Shown here: positions 1 through 11,269 of the stretch, piece by piece | How the letters are laid out: each line of letters begins with the position of its first letter | How positions within the stretch are numbered: position 1 is the stretch's first letter | Origin: Gambelia wislizenii | Taxonomy: Eukaryota > Chordata > Lepidosauria > Squamata > Crotaphytidae | Reading direction: 5' to 3' | NCBI GenBank assembly: GCA_030847615.1 | Contig: JAUMIR010000014.1 | Coordinates: forward strand, 15,972,501 to 16,036,500 | DNA: 64,000 nucleotides | Translations under genes and position numbers: made by a program | Notes under the pieces: model-generated | What the model was told of the DNA's origin: nothing | What the model saw: only the letters and a program-made list of their open reading frames with translations | The model's database searches: none

Positions 1-525
1 TCTCCAGCTTTTGTGGGTCATCTCCAGGTGGGAGACAAGGGTGCAAATTCTCCAGTTTTGGTGGACTCCGTTCTGGGCAGGAGGAAAGGGCTGTGTACAA
101 ATCTACAGCTTGACCAGTAGAGCAGGAGCCTGATATAATTTCTAAAAAATCAATTGATTTGTTGCGGCAACTTGCAAAGAATCTCAGGAGGGGGGTGTCT
201 ATAGGTTTACTTAGCTAGCTTCCTTCTTTCCTCTCTCCCAGCCACGGCTCACCCTCTGCTCTATATCCACCTTTTGGCTAGAAATAAATAGGCTAAATAA
301 AACTTTTCTCATCCAATCTCCCTAAGTAAGTGAGAAGGAATAATCTCCCCATTTCGCTTTGACTAGAAACAGCCTCTTTAGCTAAGATTTCTGTCTTAAT
401 TTCCAAATAGGAAAATGTATATATAGGTCGCCACCCCCACCCTTGTTTACACCAGATCAGTACCTACGGTTTCACTTACCTGCTGTGGCGGGGGGAGGTC
501 TTTCTAGGCATCTGGAGGACTATAG
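1..525. other. No gene recognised
   Basis: I see no coding, RNA or repeat signature here beyond pyrimidine-rich stretches. It lies downstream of the last GPSM1-like exon found, so it is intron or intergenic DNA. Confidence 0.5.
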
Positions 526-529
526 AGTT

Positions 530-760
530 GTGCTGGGGGTGGTCTCTCTGAGCATCAAGAGGTCCTGCCGGAATTTGACCACAGAGTCACAAGCATAAAG
601 ATGCCTAGAGAGGCATCCTCTCTAGGCATTTTGTAGGTCCTCTAGCACAATTCTATAATATTCATGGTGGTTCGCTATTATACGTAGTTTCAGGTACCCA
701 TGTTAAGTCTAGGAATGTATTCCCCACGGATATGGTGGGCGACCTATATAAGTGTGTGTG
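530..760 (+). mobile_element. T2-like MITE fragment with 13-bp hairpin
   Basis: It shares with other T2 copies the phrases TCTAGGCATTTTGTAGGTCC and TTCGCTATTAT. Positions 601-613 and 617-629 form a perfect 13-bp inverted repeat with a 3-base loop. The right end (CCCCACGGATATGG) resembles the T2 terminus but is degraded. Confidence 0.5.
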
Positions 761-984
761 TTTCAATAAGCAATAATTTTCCTAAGAGGAAAATTCATTC
801 AAAGGGGAACATTCATTCATTCATTCTCTTCCTCTCTCTGACTGAATGACAAGCCATGAGCAACTGCAGTTGGTACTTAACCCAAAACACTTAATGACAT
901 CACCAGGGGCGGCCCCTAAGTCTCAGGTTTTGGCCCGAAGACCTCAGGGTCTGGGACAATCCTGAACTGTCAACCCTACTTCTC

Positions 985-1130
985 AGGGTCCCTTGGGAAC
1001 TTTAATTCAGAGAAGCAGACTAGTACTCTCTAGCAGAGAATTCTAAGTATCTCACTGAACTACAAATCCTAGGATTCCTTACAATGACCATTAAAAGTGG
1101 AACAAAACTGACACATCTGTGTGATGTACA
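985..1130 (+). mobile_element. F-family palindromic MITE fragment
   Basis: It contains CTGAACTACAAATCCTAGGATTCC followed by TTAAAAGTGGAA, the core shared with the copies at 26858, 44865 and 50745. Only about half of the palindrome remains. Confidence 0.5.
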
Positions 1131-1199
1131 TATGCCCCTCATTACCTGTAATGAGTTGTTTTTTAAAAAAAGTATGGAAGGTGCATAAAATCACATTTT

Positions 1200-1580
1200 A
1201 AAAGTAAGATAATGTTTAGTCTGGAGAAGAGAAGGTTGAGAGGTGACATGACAGCCATGTTTAAATATTTGAAGGGATGCCATACTGAGGATGGGGCAAA
1301 CTTGTTTTCTGCTGCTCCAGAGATTAGGACACGGAGCAATGGGTTCAAACTCCAGGAAAAGAGATTCCACTTTAACAAGAACTTCCTGACAGTAAGAGCT
1401 GTTCAGCGGTGGAACGTACTGCCTCGGAGTATGGTGGAGTCTCCTCCTTTGGGGTTTTTAAATAGAGGCTGGATGGCCATCTGTTGGGAATGATGTGATT
1501 CTGTACTCCTGCAGGACAAGGGGTTGGACTGGATGGCCCTTATGGTCTCCTCCCACTCTATGATTCTATGATTTTATAAT
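1200..1580 (+). mobile_element. CR1 LINE 3' fragment
   Basis: It encodes the last ~90 residues of the CR1 ORF2 protein ([39 protein letters not shown]), then the CR1 3' UTR phrase GGACTGGATGGCCCT and the terminal CTATGATTCTATGATT repeat. 5'-truncated. The ORF carries missense changes and a stop after WMAICWE. Confidence 0.9.
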
Positions 1581-1584
1581 GGGT

Positions 1585-2155
1585 GGAAAACAGTTTTTTT
1601 TTAATGTAATGAGGATGCTTTTACTTTGACTTTCTAATGTCATTTTCAAAAGGAATTGGGTTAGGATTGTGTTTCTCCCCAAGTTTTATGCCATTCTTTT
1701 ATCAATCCCAAGGCTTGTTTTCTGGGAGTGGGGGGAAAACAACAAAAAGCAACTAGCAATGCAATGGGTAATGTCCCAAGCCCCACTGTAATGTGGAACA
1801 AAGATGAATTACTTTTCAAATGCTGTTAACAACTCATATAAATTGAAAAGGACATTTCCAAGTCTGGAGGAAAAGAAAAGCAAGATAATAATTATGTAAT
1901 GGAATGGAATAATAGGTGGCATGTTGGGAATATGCTTTTTTTTTTTTTAACAAAAGAGAACTAATGATCTTTGGATGCTATGTGAATGTATTACCCAGGT
2001 TGCCATGTGCTTTGGGTTGGCCCTGAGAGTACTGGGCCGCTTAACCAAAGCTGCTCAGGAAAACATAACTGGATGCCAAGTGCTAGTTCTCCCTACTCCC
2101 CATCCACTGTGTCTTCATCTCCTAAGTGCAGCAGGGCTTTTGAAATGAAGAAGTC
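1585..2155. other. No gene recognised
   Basis: Unremarkable AT-rich sequence with T and A homopolymers; no splice-bounded coding segment or known repeat was identified. Confidence 0.45.
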
Positions 2156-2158
2156 AAC

Positions 2159-2350
2159 ACGACACGCTCCAATTTGTCAATATCCTTTTTGAATTGTGGT
2201 GCCCAGAACTGGACAAAGTATTCTAGGTGAGGCCTGACCAAGGCAGAATAGAGTGGCACTATTACTTCCCTTTATCTAGACACTATACTTCTATTGATGC
2301 AGCCCAAAATCGCATTGGCCTTTTTAGCTGCTGCATCACACTTCCCCTTT
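2159..2350 (-). mobile_element. Inverted 5' segment of a CR1 insertion
   Basis: The reverse strand reads the CR1 ORF2 section that covers [11 protein letters not shown] through RPHLEY to [13 protein letters not shown]. It stops at GACACG, the exact point where the following plus-strand CR1 segment starts, so the two are probably one insertion with a 5' inversion. Confidence 0.75.
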
Positions 2351-2431
2351 TCGTTTGGCCAGACAAAAAGCAAATTCCTTTGTGTTCATGTTCCCCCTTT
2401 GTAGCTCTGCCTATGGGCCAGATGCAGAGGT

Positions 2432-2866
2432 GTCCCCAAGGGCAACTAAAATGGTGAAAGGTCTGGAAACCATGCCTTATGAGGAAAGACTTAGGGAGCT
2501 GGGTATGTTTAGCCTGGAAAAAAGATGGTTAAGGGGCAATATGATAGCCCTGTTTAAGTATTTGAAGGGGTGTCACATTGAGGATGGAGCAAGCTTGTTT
2601 TCTGCTGCTCCAGAGACTGGAACATGGAGCAATGGATGCAAACTCCAGGAACAGAGATTCCACCTCAACATTAGGAGGAACTTTCTGACAGTAAGAGCTG
2701 TTTGGCAGTGGAACACACTCCCTCATAGCGTGGTGGGGTCTTCAAACAGAGGTTGGATTGCCATCTGTCAGGGATGCTTTGATCGTGATTTCCTGCATGG
2801 CAGGAGGTTGGACTGGATGGCCCTTGGGGTCTCTTCCAACTCTACAATTCTATGATTCTAATAATG
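2432..2866 (+). mobile_element. CR1 LINE 3' segment (partner of inverted segment)
   Basis: It starts at GTGTCC inside the KLERVQ codons and runs through [32 protein letters not shown] and the CR1 3' UTR to AATTCTATGATTCTA. About 90 bases of unassigned sequence (2350-2431) separate it from the inverted segment. Confidence 0.9.
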
Positions 2867-2869
2867 AGA

Positions 2870-3640
2870 TGGGGCGATTTCCGATGGCTTTTATGTCAGC
2901 CTGCTCAGAGGCGAAGCTTAGTGTGTTGTGACCAGAGCTCCCCCCTTGACTTTGGCTTCCTAATGAGCAAAGAGAAATGAGTCAGATGAAATAAAAGAAA
3001 ATAGTTCTATGAAACACCCTCTGGGCATTTGTATAATTAACAAGAATTTAGGCAATATACAAACTATTAGGCTGTGTGAGGAAAACTATTTATCTTCCAG
3101 CCTTTCTGACCACCTGTTCTTGAAACAGTCCACGTGTTGGCTAGTAAACCTAATCAGATGGCCACCACTCACAGGGGTGGGACAACATCCCCTTACTAAT
3201 CTGCTTAACTGCCTTCTTCATTTGCTGATTCCCAAAGATTCACAGCATTTTTATCCTGAGGTGAAGGAGGCACACGTAGGAAGAGGTGGGCAACTGCATG
3301 GGGACCCCAGACCACCCTTTCTCCCCCAACACCTGTTACATGCCCCACTCCCCAACAATAAGCCCAAATTCTTCAGTTTTTCTCTTCAATCCCTCCCAAA
3401 ATGACAACAGGAAGTGATTCACTTCCTGTCACCATTTTGAGAGGGATTGCAGAGGAAAATTAGGGATTTGGGCATGGTACAGGGTTCTGGGGTGCAGTGG
3501 GAAGGGGCATTTTTTGCATGTTTTTATGCAGTGGAGGGTCTTTCTGCTTGATTAGTGGACAAAAATTGCCCCAAAGTCACACCAATTATTTTAGTTTGTG
3601 GGGATTGCGTTTTTGAGAGGAAACTGGTGGAGGGGTCTTC
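2870..3640. other. No gene recognised
   Basis: I see a run of short open frames without splice or family support. A small inverted similarity is present around 3390-3435 (AATGACAACAGGAAGTGA and TTCACTTCCTGTCACCATTT). Confidence 0.4.
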
Positions 3641-3654
3641 AGGAGCCATAAAAA

Positions 3655-3987
3655 TGGAGTACAAGGGCTACGCTGAGGATGGAGCAGGCTTGTTTTCTCC
3701 TGCTCCAGAGACTGGAACACGGAGCAATGGATGCAGTCTCAAGGAACAGAGATTCCACCTCAACACGAGGAGGAACTTTCTGACAGTAAGAGCTGTTCAG
3801 CAGTGAACGCACTCCCTCGGAGCGTGGTGGGGTCTCCTTCCCTGGAGGTCTTTAAACAGAGGCTGGATGGCCATCTGTTAGGGATGCTTTGATCGAGATT
3901 TCCTGCATGGCAGAATGGGGTTGGACTGGATGGCCCTCGTGGTCTCTTCCAACTCTACAATTCTATGATTCTATGATTCTATGAAAT
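3655..3987 (+). mobile_element. CR1 LINE 3' fragment
   Basis: Encodes [20 protein letters not shown] and LTVRAVQQ then a stop, followed by the CR1 3' UTR and three ATTCTATG units at the end. The stop comes from loss of one base in CAGTGGAACGC. Confidence 0.9.
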
Positions 3988-4581
3988 GGCCTGTGGGCCG
4001 CACTACAAGTACCCCAATATATGAGGAGATCTTGTCATTGAAGATTTTTTAAAAACTCTTCGGGCTGGAGGGCCAGCTGATCAAAATTTCGGTTTTGCCC
4101 CCCTCCCTCAGTTTCTGTTATCCCATCTAAGGTACAGCAACATCTGTTGTAAAAATGGGTAGAGGACCCCCAACCCTTTTGCCATACAACTTGCTGCCTT
4201 TGAGGGAGAGGTTTGCCCTGGATTTGGGAACACAGTAGCAAGTACCCACATCCTTCTGGATGTGTCCTTAATCTAGGTTCTCAGGCCCTGAGAGCCAAAT
4301 CCAGCCCCTTCAGGGGGCTAGATCTAGTCCCCTAGACTTCCCTGGAGAGCCATACCCCCTTCTGACTGACATTGTCATTGGTTTTTTTCAAAGTTTGTGT
4401 GTCATTTCCCTCCATTCTGAAAGGTGGAAATGCCTCTCCAAAGACTTACTGGCAGTGAGAACGTTTTTGATAAAATATACTGGCATTTTGGATCTTTAGT
4501 CTTCAGCCTCACCTACTACTGGAATAATAACTTCTGGGAAGTTTTCTGAAACTGAATTATGACGTCAGACTCAAATAAAGG

Positions 4582-4921
4582 TACAGGTAGAGGCTCCCTT
4601 ATCCGAAATGCTTGGGACCAAAGTTATTTTGGATTTTGGAATATTTCAGATTTTAGAATTCTTATATAAACATAATGAGATATCCTAGAGATGGGACACA
4701 AGTCTTAACATTAAATTCATTTATGTTTCATATATACCTTAACACAAAGCCTGAAAGTAATTTTATACACAATATTTTTAATAATTTTGTGCATGAAACA
4801 AAGTTGTGTACATTGAACCATCAAAAACACAGAACATAAAGTGCCCTGTCATGTTGGCGCTCAAAAAAGTTATGGATTTTGGAATATTTTGGAATTCCGA
4901 ATAAGGGAGACTCACCCTGTA
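4582..4921 (+). mobile_element. T3 pogo/Tigger-like MITE, complete
   Basis: A 340-bp element starting TACAGGTAGAGGCTCCCTTA and ending TAAGGGAGACTCACCCTGTA; the ends are inverted repeats and fit TA target sites. The terminal phrase (CTTATCCGAAATGCTTGGGACC) is close to Tigger-type elements known in mammals. No transposase is encoded. A second copy, inverted, is at 26309-26623. Confidence 0.75.
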
Positions 4922-4924
4922 CCC

Positions 4925-5140
4925 TGAACTTCGGTATATCTTTCAACATTTCACAGATGAAAACAGGACATGTGTGGCCAAGCAACATTACAGCAATAGT
5001 CAAGATGCCATTTTAAAAAAAAAACTGAATAAGAAACACATGAACTAGGAGAGGCGGAGAGGCTGCTGCACTTTGTTTTTGCCAGAGCTTCCTGGGAAGG
5101 GCAAGATTCTGACCCTTCCTGTCCTCTCAGCTGTGGGAGG
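4925..5140 (+). repeat. U repeat fragment
   Basis: Shares CAACATTTCACAGATGAAAAC, GGCCAAGCAACAT and GGCTGCTGCACTTTG with the copies at 8437, 19838 and 34150. Class unknown; see findings. Confidence 0.55.
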
Positions 5141-5332
5141 CTTAGGGAGTTGGGCATGTTTAGCCTGGAGAAGAGAAGGTTGAGAGGGGACATGATAGCC
5201 ATGTTTAAATATTTGAAGGGATGTCATACTGAGGATGGAGCAAGCTTGTGTTATGGTGCTCCAGCAACTAGGACATAAAACAATGGGTGTGGTGGAGTCT
5301 CCTTTTTTGGAGGTTTTTAAACAGCTTAGGAT
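5130..5332 (+). mobile_element. CR1 fragment with internal deletion
   Basis: Codes [20 protein letters not shown] and [15 protein letters not shown], then jumps from the NNG segment to VVESPFLEVFKQ; roughly 90 bases are missing and the 3' tail is absent. Confidence 0.8.
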
Positions 5333-5479
5333 TGATAAGGAGATAGAATAACACAGGAAAAATTCCCATCTAAATGACTATACAATTGATTTTAAGAGTA
5401 ACTAAAGAAATGTGAAATAATTTCACTAGCAGTCTTAATTTTGAAACATTATGTCCTTAAGAAAAGTTAACCCTTATTT

Positions 5480-5680
5480 GATGTTGTTCTGTGCCTTCAT
5501 AATTTTCGACCTACAGCAACTCAGGGGAAAACATATTGTGCTTTTCTTGGCAAGGTTTCTTCAGAGGGGGTTTGCCTTTGCCTTCCTCTGAGGCTGAGAG
5601 AGTGTGGTTGAGGAGAGATTCAAATCCTGACTTCCTATCCACAAGTCAAACCATTACACCACACTTGCTCTCTCTATCCA
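5480..5680 (-). mobile_element. tRNA-derived SINE
   Basis: The reverse strand carries GTGTAATGGTTTGA, an A-box-like start, ATTTGAATC as a decayed B box, and CCTCAGAGGAAGGCAAAG, as in the better copies at 20255 and 21295. Confidence 0.7.
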
Positions 5681-5699
5681 TTATAGGTACATTAAATAC

Positions 5700-5912
5700 A
5701 TCCTAATTTCACCAGATTTCATCTGATCTTGGAAGCAGGGTCAACCCTGTTTAGGACTTGGATGGGAGATTGTCAATGAAGACCAGGTGCTGTAGGCTCT
5801 ATTTCAGAGGAAAGAACTGGCAGAACCATCTCTGAGTATTCTTTGCCTAAGAAAACCCTATGAAATGCGTGAGGTCTCCATAAGCCAACAGGCAACTTGA
5901 AGGCACATATCA
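5700..5912 (+). mobile_element. 5S-rRNA-derived SINE
   Basis: The 5' part follows 5S rRNA: ATCTGATCTTGGAAGCAGGG, then TTAGGACTTGGATGGGAG and CCAGGTGCTGTAGGCT. The body (CCTATGAAATGCGTGAGG, CAACTTGAAGGCACATA) is a SINE tail shared with three other copies. It is a mobile element, not a functional 5S gene, since the first ~40 bases are missing or degraded. Confidence 0.8.
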
Positions 5913-6049
5913 TACACGAGATCTGACCTTGGTCCCTTCCCCCCAAATGCTTCAGGCTAGAAATTCCAGAGCATAGGGAAAGTGCTTTTTGGATGGACAC
6001 TCCCAGAATTTCCCAGCTGGGAGTGGCAGTCCAAAAAGAAGAACTTTCC

Positions 6050-6228
6050 CCAAGCCCAGAAGGACTGCCAAGGAATACTAAGTGCTGTAGGCGGTATTTC
6101 AGAGGAAGGAACTGGCAAAACCACCTCTAGGTATTCCTTGCCTAAGAAAACCCTAGGAAATTCATGGGGTCACCACAAGTCAACAAGAAAATTGAAAACA
6201 TTTACACACACACACACACACACATTAT
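6050..6228 (+). mobile_element. 5S-rRNA-derived SINE, 5'-truncated, with (CA)n tail
   Basis: Begins near the 3' end of the 5S head (AAGTGCTGTAGGC) and continues with the common body ending in CAAGTCAACAAGAAAATTGAAA and a CA-dinucleotide run at about 6203-6224. Confidence 0.75.
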
Positions 6229-6229
6229 A

Positions 6230-6800
6230 CTTGTAACTTGTTACATCCATACTCTAGATCAAAGGCAGGAGAAGTTGGTGGCTGCCCTGTTACTGGAACA
6301 GTGAATCCAAACTGGGTTCTAGTCCAACCTTTAAAAGAGTTATCTAAGATACTGAACCCATTTTGAGAGGGCAGGGTTCAGCACCTTGGATATTGACTTT
6401 AAAGTTCAGACTAAAACACAGAGCGGATTTCACCACTCTACCGGGATGGAAGTTACCACCCACCACTGACTGAAAACATACAGCACAATATGCAAAGCAG
6501 CTGTAACAGTAACTGATTGCAAGTGCCCACTACTGCAAAGTTTAGAGAGCTGTGTTAGTTATTGTCCAAGGATTATGGTGCTATGCTATGACCTATAAAA
6601 AACTGCCAGATCCCAGTGAGCCTCAGAAACCATTTTAGTCAGAGGCTTTGACTGCCAAATATTCCTCTTAGAACTGCAATTACTACCCCTTGCTCTTGCT
6701 GTCTGACACTTAATTTCATTGTTCTACTGACAATACATGTTTCAAATTTTATGGTTTGCAACTGCAGCAATCACATTTTTGTTCTCCCAATCAGGAATAG
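6230..6800. other. No gene recognised
   Basis: No coding, RNA or repeat family was identified in this stretch. Confidence 0.4.
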
Positions 6801-6801
6801 A

Positions 6802-7039
6802 GTAGGCCCCCCGTATTCACTGATTCACTATCCATGGGACACAAAACAGCACACCTACCATAGAGTCTTCCTAGAAAATGTGTCCTCTCTAACCATTTCC
6901 TAGGTCCTTCAAGGCAACTCTATGGTATTTTAAAACCGGAAGTCCCATTATTTTCAATGGTGTTTGCTATTATCTACAGTTTTCATTATCCACGCCCCTA
7001 CCAGAACCAATCCCCAGCGGATACGGAGGTCCTACTGTA
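6802..7039 (+). mobile_element. T2 MITE, near complete
   Basis: Starts AGTAGGCCCCCCGTATTC and ends GATACGGAGGTCCTACTGTA. The interior has ACCATAGAGTCTTCC, the uninterrupted form of the site that is split by an H element in the copy at 45386. It serves as the empty-site reference. Confidence 0.7.
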
Positions 7040-8436
7040 CTTTTTTGAAGGGTGGGTTCAAATGTTTCCAAAATGTTACATGTGTGCATGGTGCACACAC
7101 AAACTTCCTGTTTTCCACCACCTCCTGCTTCTCTGCTAAGTGCAAAAAAGTGGCCCAAGTAATGAGGAGGCCGTCTTATCTCTTACCTGGATGATGGGAT
7201 GGGGTGTGAGAAGAGAAAGAGAGAGAACCCTAGTGCTGTCAAAAATAGTTATTGAAGAGTTAGAGCTGAAGGCATGTTCAGAATTAACTCAGTTCATTCG
7301 ACACACACTCTCTGTAACCTATATTCCTAATGATTCACGCAGCATTCGTGCATTTGCAAAAGAACTTTCTCTCTCATTTTGTCAACTCAACAACAATCTA
7401 TTCAACGCAACATTTTGTCAACTCGACAATCCTGGGAAGCAGGAGTTATAGATTGGAAAGTCAAATGCAGAATATGCCATTTTTGCTAAGACCCCCACCC
7501 CTAACTCCCACCCCCAAAAGAGTCCAGAGGTGGGATCTAACGCCAGCTCTCATCTCCAAAATCCTAGATTGGCTTTCTTTCACCACCAACCCCCCCCCCC
7601 CCCACTGCTGCAAGAAGAGCTGAAGGATTGAATCATACCATATTTGTGCCCTAGAAAAAGTGAGAAATATAAAGCTGGATGTTATGACTTCTCCACTCTA
7701 GACTAGGAAAGTGCTACATACCCAAGAGCTGAAAAGGCTCATGTGTCTCTTCAGGGCTGGACATCTTTAGAACAGACTCCACAAGCAACATCAGGCTCCT
7801 TTCTAATAGTTCCTTACAGTAGCTGTCTTCAGGTTAGCCTTCCAACCATCTGTACCCCAGACCTGCCACTAGTGATCCAGTACAATCTCAGTATTCAGTG
7901 TAAAAACCCCTTAAATTTTGTCCTTCTCTCTGTTTCTCTGAGGCAAGAAGATCCAGAGTTGGAGGGAGGGAAAAACCTTATGCATTACTCTGGACTTTCC
8001 TCTTCCCTCCACCCTCCCACATAGTTATTGGCATGTTTACCAAAAGGTACTGCAGACAAGCAGAAAACCTCAGGGGCATTTCTAAATGCTTGCTCTGTCT
8101 TTAAGGTTTCTCAAGGTCTCTAATCTAGTGAGTTGAAACTTCCTGGAGAACATCAACTGAACAACCTAGCTGACTAACACTATTCATCCCTATTTTTAGA
8201 AATGCAGAGGACGGTCTGTAGATTTTTTCAAATCATAACCCAGTAATTAAAAAAAATACATACCATCCTGACCCTTATTTCCACCTCCCCCACTTCTCTT
8301 CTACCTCGTTTTCCTCCTCCTCCTCCTCCTCCAGTGGAATGTAGATTGTAAGCACCTAGAGGCAGGGACCTGTTGGCTGTATTTTTCTTTATCATCAGTG
8401 AATGGACCAGGCACTAGGCAATATATACTTGTTGTA
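7040..8436. other. No gene recognised
   Basis: A 14-base C run lies at 7590-7603 and a (TCC)n run near 8313-8331. Short open frames here have no family resemblance or splice support that I can see. Confidence 0.4.
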
Positions 8437-8815
8437 GTATACCCTCCAGCATTTCACAGATGAAAACTGGGACACGTGGCCCAGCAACATCAGAGTGTGG
8501 TCAAGTTGGCAAAGGTTATTCATGAGGAAGAACAGACAAGTTAAGAGAGGCTGCAGCAGTTTGCTTTTGCCCGAGCTACTGGGAAGGGCAAAATTCCATC
8601 CCTTTCCTCTGTGCTCAGTTAATTGTGTGCAAACTACTGTACTTTTGCACTCTGAACTCAGTTTACAGCAACTGAAGTAAGCTGAAGACAAAGGAGGACG
8701 GTGAGAGGAGCAGGAGAGAGAAACTGGGACTTTTTCAAAGCAGCTGAACAGTGGGATGACAGAGGATTAATTGGGACTGTCTCTGCCAAATTGGGAACAG
8801 TTGGAAGCTATGCAA
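8437..8815 (+). repeat. U repeat, longest copy
   Basis: It runs from TCCAGCATTTCACAGATGAA through GGCTGCAGCAGTTTGCTTTT, GCACTCTGAACTCAGTTTACAG and AAAGCAGCTGAACAG to ACAGTTGGAAGCTATG. No coding potential, tRNA boxes or clear terminal repeats are visible. I cannot assign it to a known class. Confidence 0.6.
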
Positions 8816-9054
8816 CAGTTGCCAGAAAGCATTGACTGGAAGGGAGAATTGTTTTTAATCTGCAAAACTGAGTTCTTATCTGCATGTTCTGCATAGAGGA
8901 AAGAAACACATAATCTGGGGGGAAATTTTTATTCTGTGGAAGGCCATTTGAAAACAAATACATAAAATGCAACATCTGTAGATCTTCTCCCATTTTTAAA
9001 AAGTTAGGTGAAATAGACGTCTTTACAATTGAGGGCACTCAGAACATCCATTCG

Positions 9055-9275
9055 GTGTTGTGTATACTTAAGTTGTTTCTGAGTCATGGTGGCCCTCAGG
9101 CAAACCTATGATGGGGTTTTCTTGGCAAGATTTGTGCAAGTGAGTTTGCTACTACTGCCTTCCTCTGAGAGAAGCATGACTTGCCCAAGGTCACCCAGTG
9201 GATATCCATGGATAAGCAGGGATCCAAACCCTGACCTTCCAGAATTCTAGTCCAACACTGAAACGGATTCTTTCA
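9055..9275 (-). mobile_element. tRNA-derived SINE
   Basis: Reverse-strand SINE with CCACTGGGTGACCTTGGGCAA (slightly changed) and ATAGGTTTGCC near the tail; the target-side end is degraded. Confidence 0.7.
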
Positions 9276-9304
9276 CTCTCTCTCTTAAGATATCTTCATG
9301 GGCG

Positions 9305-9440
9305 GGGGGTGCCACTACCTTCTTCTAAGGCTGAGAGGGTGTGAATTGTATGAAATCATTCAGTGGGTTTCCATGGCTGAGTAGGGGTTTGAATCTGGGT
9401 CCAATCCCCAATCCCCAGCAGATATGGGGGTCCTACTGTA
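9305..9440 (-). mobile_element. tRNA SINE fragment joined to T2 terminus
   Basis: 9305-9396 matches the central SINE (TTTCCATGGCTGAGTAGGGG). 9397-9440 matches the right end of T2 (CCCCAGCAGATATGGGGGTCC, then TACTGTA). The two are joined without spacer. Confidence 0.55.
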
Positions 9441-10594
9441 TTTATATTTTCAAATACAGACATGATACTGTAGTAATAGAAGACTGGAAGGAAAGAAAAA
9501 AAACCTTCATACTGCATAAGTAAACTAAACATCTGGAGAAAACAAGTGAAAATGATACCCAGAAACCTCCTTCCTAAAGGCCAAGGGATGGAACAGAACT
9601 TCTCTCTCCTGGGGTAAGCATTTGTATTATCTTCAGCGTTCATCCTCCAGCCTCCATTTAAATTCCCACTCAGAAGCAAAATGTTTATGGGGCACTTAGA
9701 AAGGACTGCTGGGAAATCTCTCTGGCCAAAAGCCATGGAGGCTTTTCTGAACTGGCACAAGAATGCACCCATTTGTCAGCTGCTTCCATTTCCTCTCCTG
9801 GATGCTCACTGTGCACCTTTTTTTGTACATCAGGAAAAAAGAGGCGGTGGAGGTGGAACAAGGACTAACGTTGCATGCCAATGAGAGCCAAAGGGATGGT
9901 AAGGCTCGCTTTTTCCACTTCCTGATGGATGTAAAGAACACTGAAACAATTTTCCTATCCCAGAGCTTTGGAACATTCAAGATTTTGGTTTTTTGCCTGT
10001 AATGATGGGGCCCTGCGCAGCTTTTCTACCAAAGTTGCGCAGCTTGCCCAGAAAAAGGGGTCATTTACCAAAAACCATGCAGCTTTCAGCACAGAAATGG
10101 AAAACACAGAATGCTAGTCCAACATTCAAACCACTATACCATGCTGCCTCTGCGTGCATGTGTATATTGCTGGTACAGATGAAAAGCTGGCACTGAGCAC
10201 TGGACTTTTTCCTCTCACATGAGGTGAAACAGCTCACAGTAGTTCACAATTTTTTTTCTGCAGGATGTCACCACATGTGAATATTCTTCAAATTGCCACT
10301 TTCAACTACAGTAGACCCCCTGAATCAATTGAAACCATGGTACCATTGATCTACCAGGTTCCCAGTGAGTCAATGGAGCTGCACTAGTTGGGATAGACAA
10401 GTGGGTTTAGAACTTAATTGGCATTATCTAGGTTTCAATGGAAGTTATGTCCATTTCAGTAACAAAAACACTGACCCTTGTTACTATCACTGCTTGTCAG
10501 AGGATGCCAATATGTACCGAACATAGCTAACCTAAAATGTGGTGGTGGTGGTGTTTTGGGTTCCATGCCTAAATACCCTAAAGGCACCAGAAAA
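9441..10594. other. No gene recognised; short SINE remnant
   Basis: 10095-10150 resembles the minus-strand SINE head (TAGTCCAACATTCAAACCAC). The remainder has open frames of 60-140 codons with no recognisable product. Confidence 0.4.
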
Positions 10595-10597
10595 TGT

Positions 10598-10795
10598 GTG
10601 ATCTTGGAATCTAAGTAGGGTCAGTCCTCATTAGGACTTAGGTGGGAGACTGCCAATGAACACCAGGTGCTGTAGGCTACATTGCAGAGAAAGGAAATGG
10701 CAAAACCACCTCTGGGTATTCCTTGCCTTAGAAAGCCCTATGAAATTCAATGCCAACAGGGGACTTGAAGGCACATACACACACATACATCATGT
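10598..10795 (+). mobile_element. 5S-rRNA-derived SINE
   Basis: The 5S-like head reads TGATCTTGGAATCTAAGTAGG, ATTAGGACTTAGGTGGGAGA, CCAGGTGCTGTAGGCT. The body follows and ends in CACATACACACACATACA. Confidence 0.8.
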
Positions 10796-10805
10796 AACCT
10801 CCCAG

Positions 10806-11265
10806 TCTTCTCTTTTTTCAAGCTAAATATACCCAGCTCTCTAAGTCAAAGAATAGAATCCTAGAGTCATAGAGTTGGAAGAGACCACAAGGGCCATCCA
10901 GTCCAACCCCCACCATGCAGGAAGACACAATCAAACCACTCCCAACAGATGGCCATCCAGCCTCTATTTAAAAAAACCCAAAGAAGGAGACTCCACCACA
11001 CTCCGAGACAGTACATTCCATAGCTGAACAGCTCTTACTGTCAGGAAGTTCTTCCTAATGTTTAGGAGGAATCTCTTTTCATGTAGTTTGAGTCCATTGC
11101 TCCGTGTCCTAGTCTCTGGAGCAGCAGAAAACAAGCTTGCTCCATCCTCAGTATGACATCCCTTCAAATATTTAAACATGGCTATCATGTCATCTCTTCT
11201 CCAAGCTAAATATACCCAGCTCCCTAAGTTGCTCCTTATAAAAGGCTTGGTTTCCAGACTTTTGC
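10806..11265 (-). mobile_element. CR1 LINE 3' fragment
   Basis: The reverse strand reads [45 protein letters not shown] and the CR1 3' UTR to about 10850. A second short piece of the same CR1 strand (AGCTAAATATACCCAGCTC) sits at 10815-10845, just beyond the 3' end, so two CR1 pieces abut. Confidence 0.85.
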
Positions 11266-11269
11266 TCAC

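Noticed and set aside
5700..5790. Possible 5S rRNA gene
   Set aside because: The first third of 5S is missing and a SINE body follows directly; it is the head of a SINE.
9356..9772. A 138-codon minus-strand frame
   Set aside because: Part of it overlaps the SINE and T2 fragments and the rest has no family resemblance.
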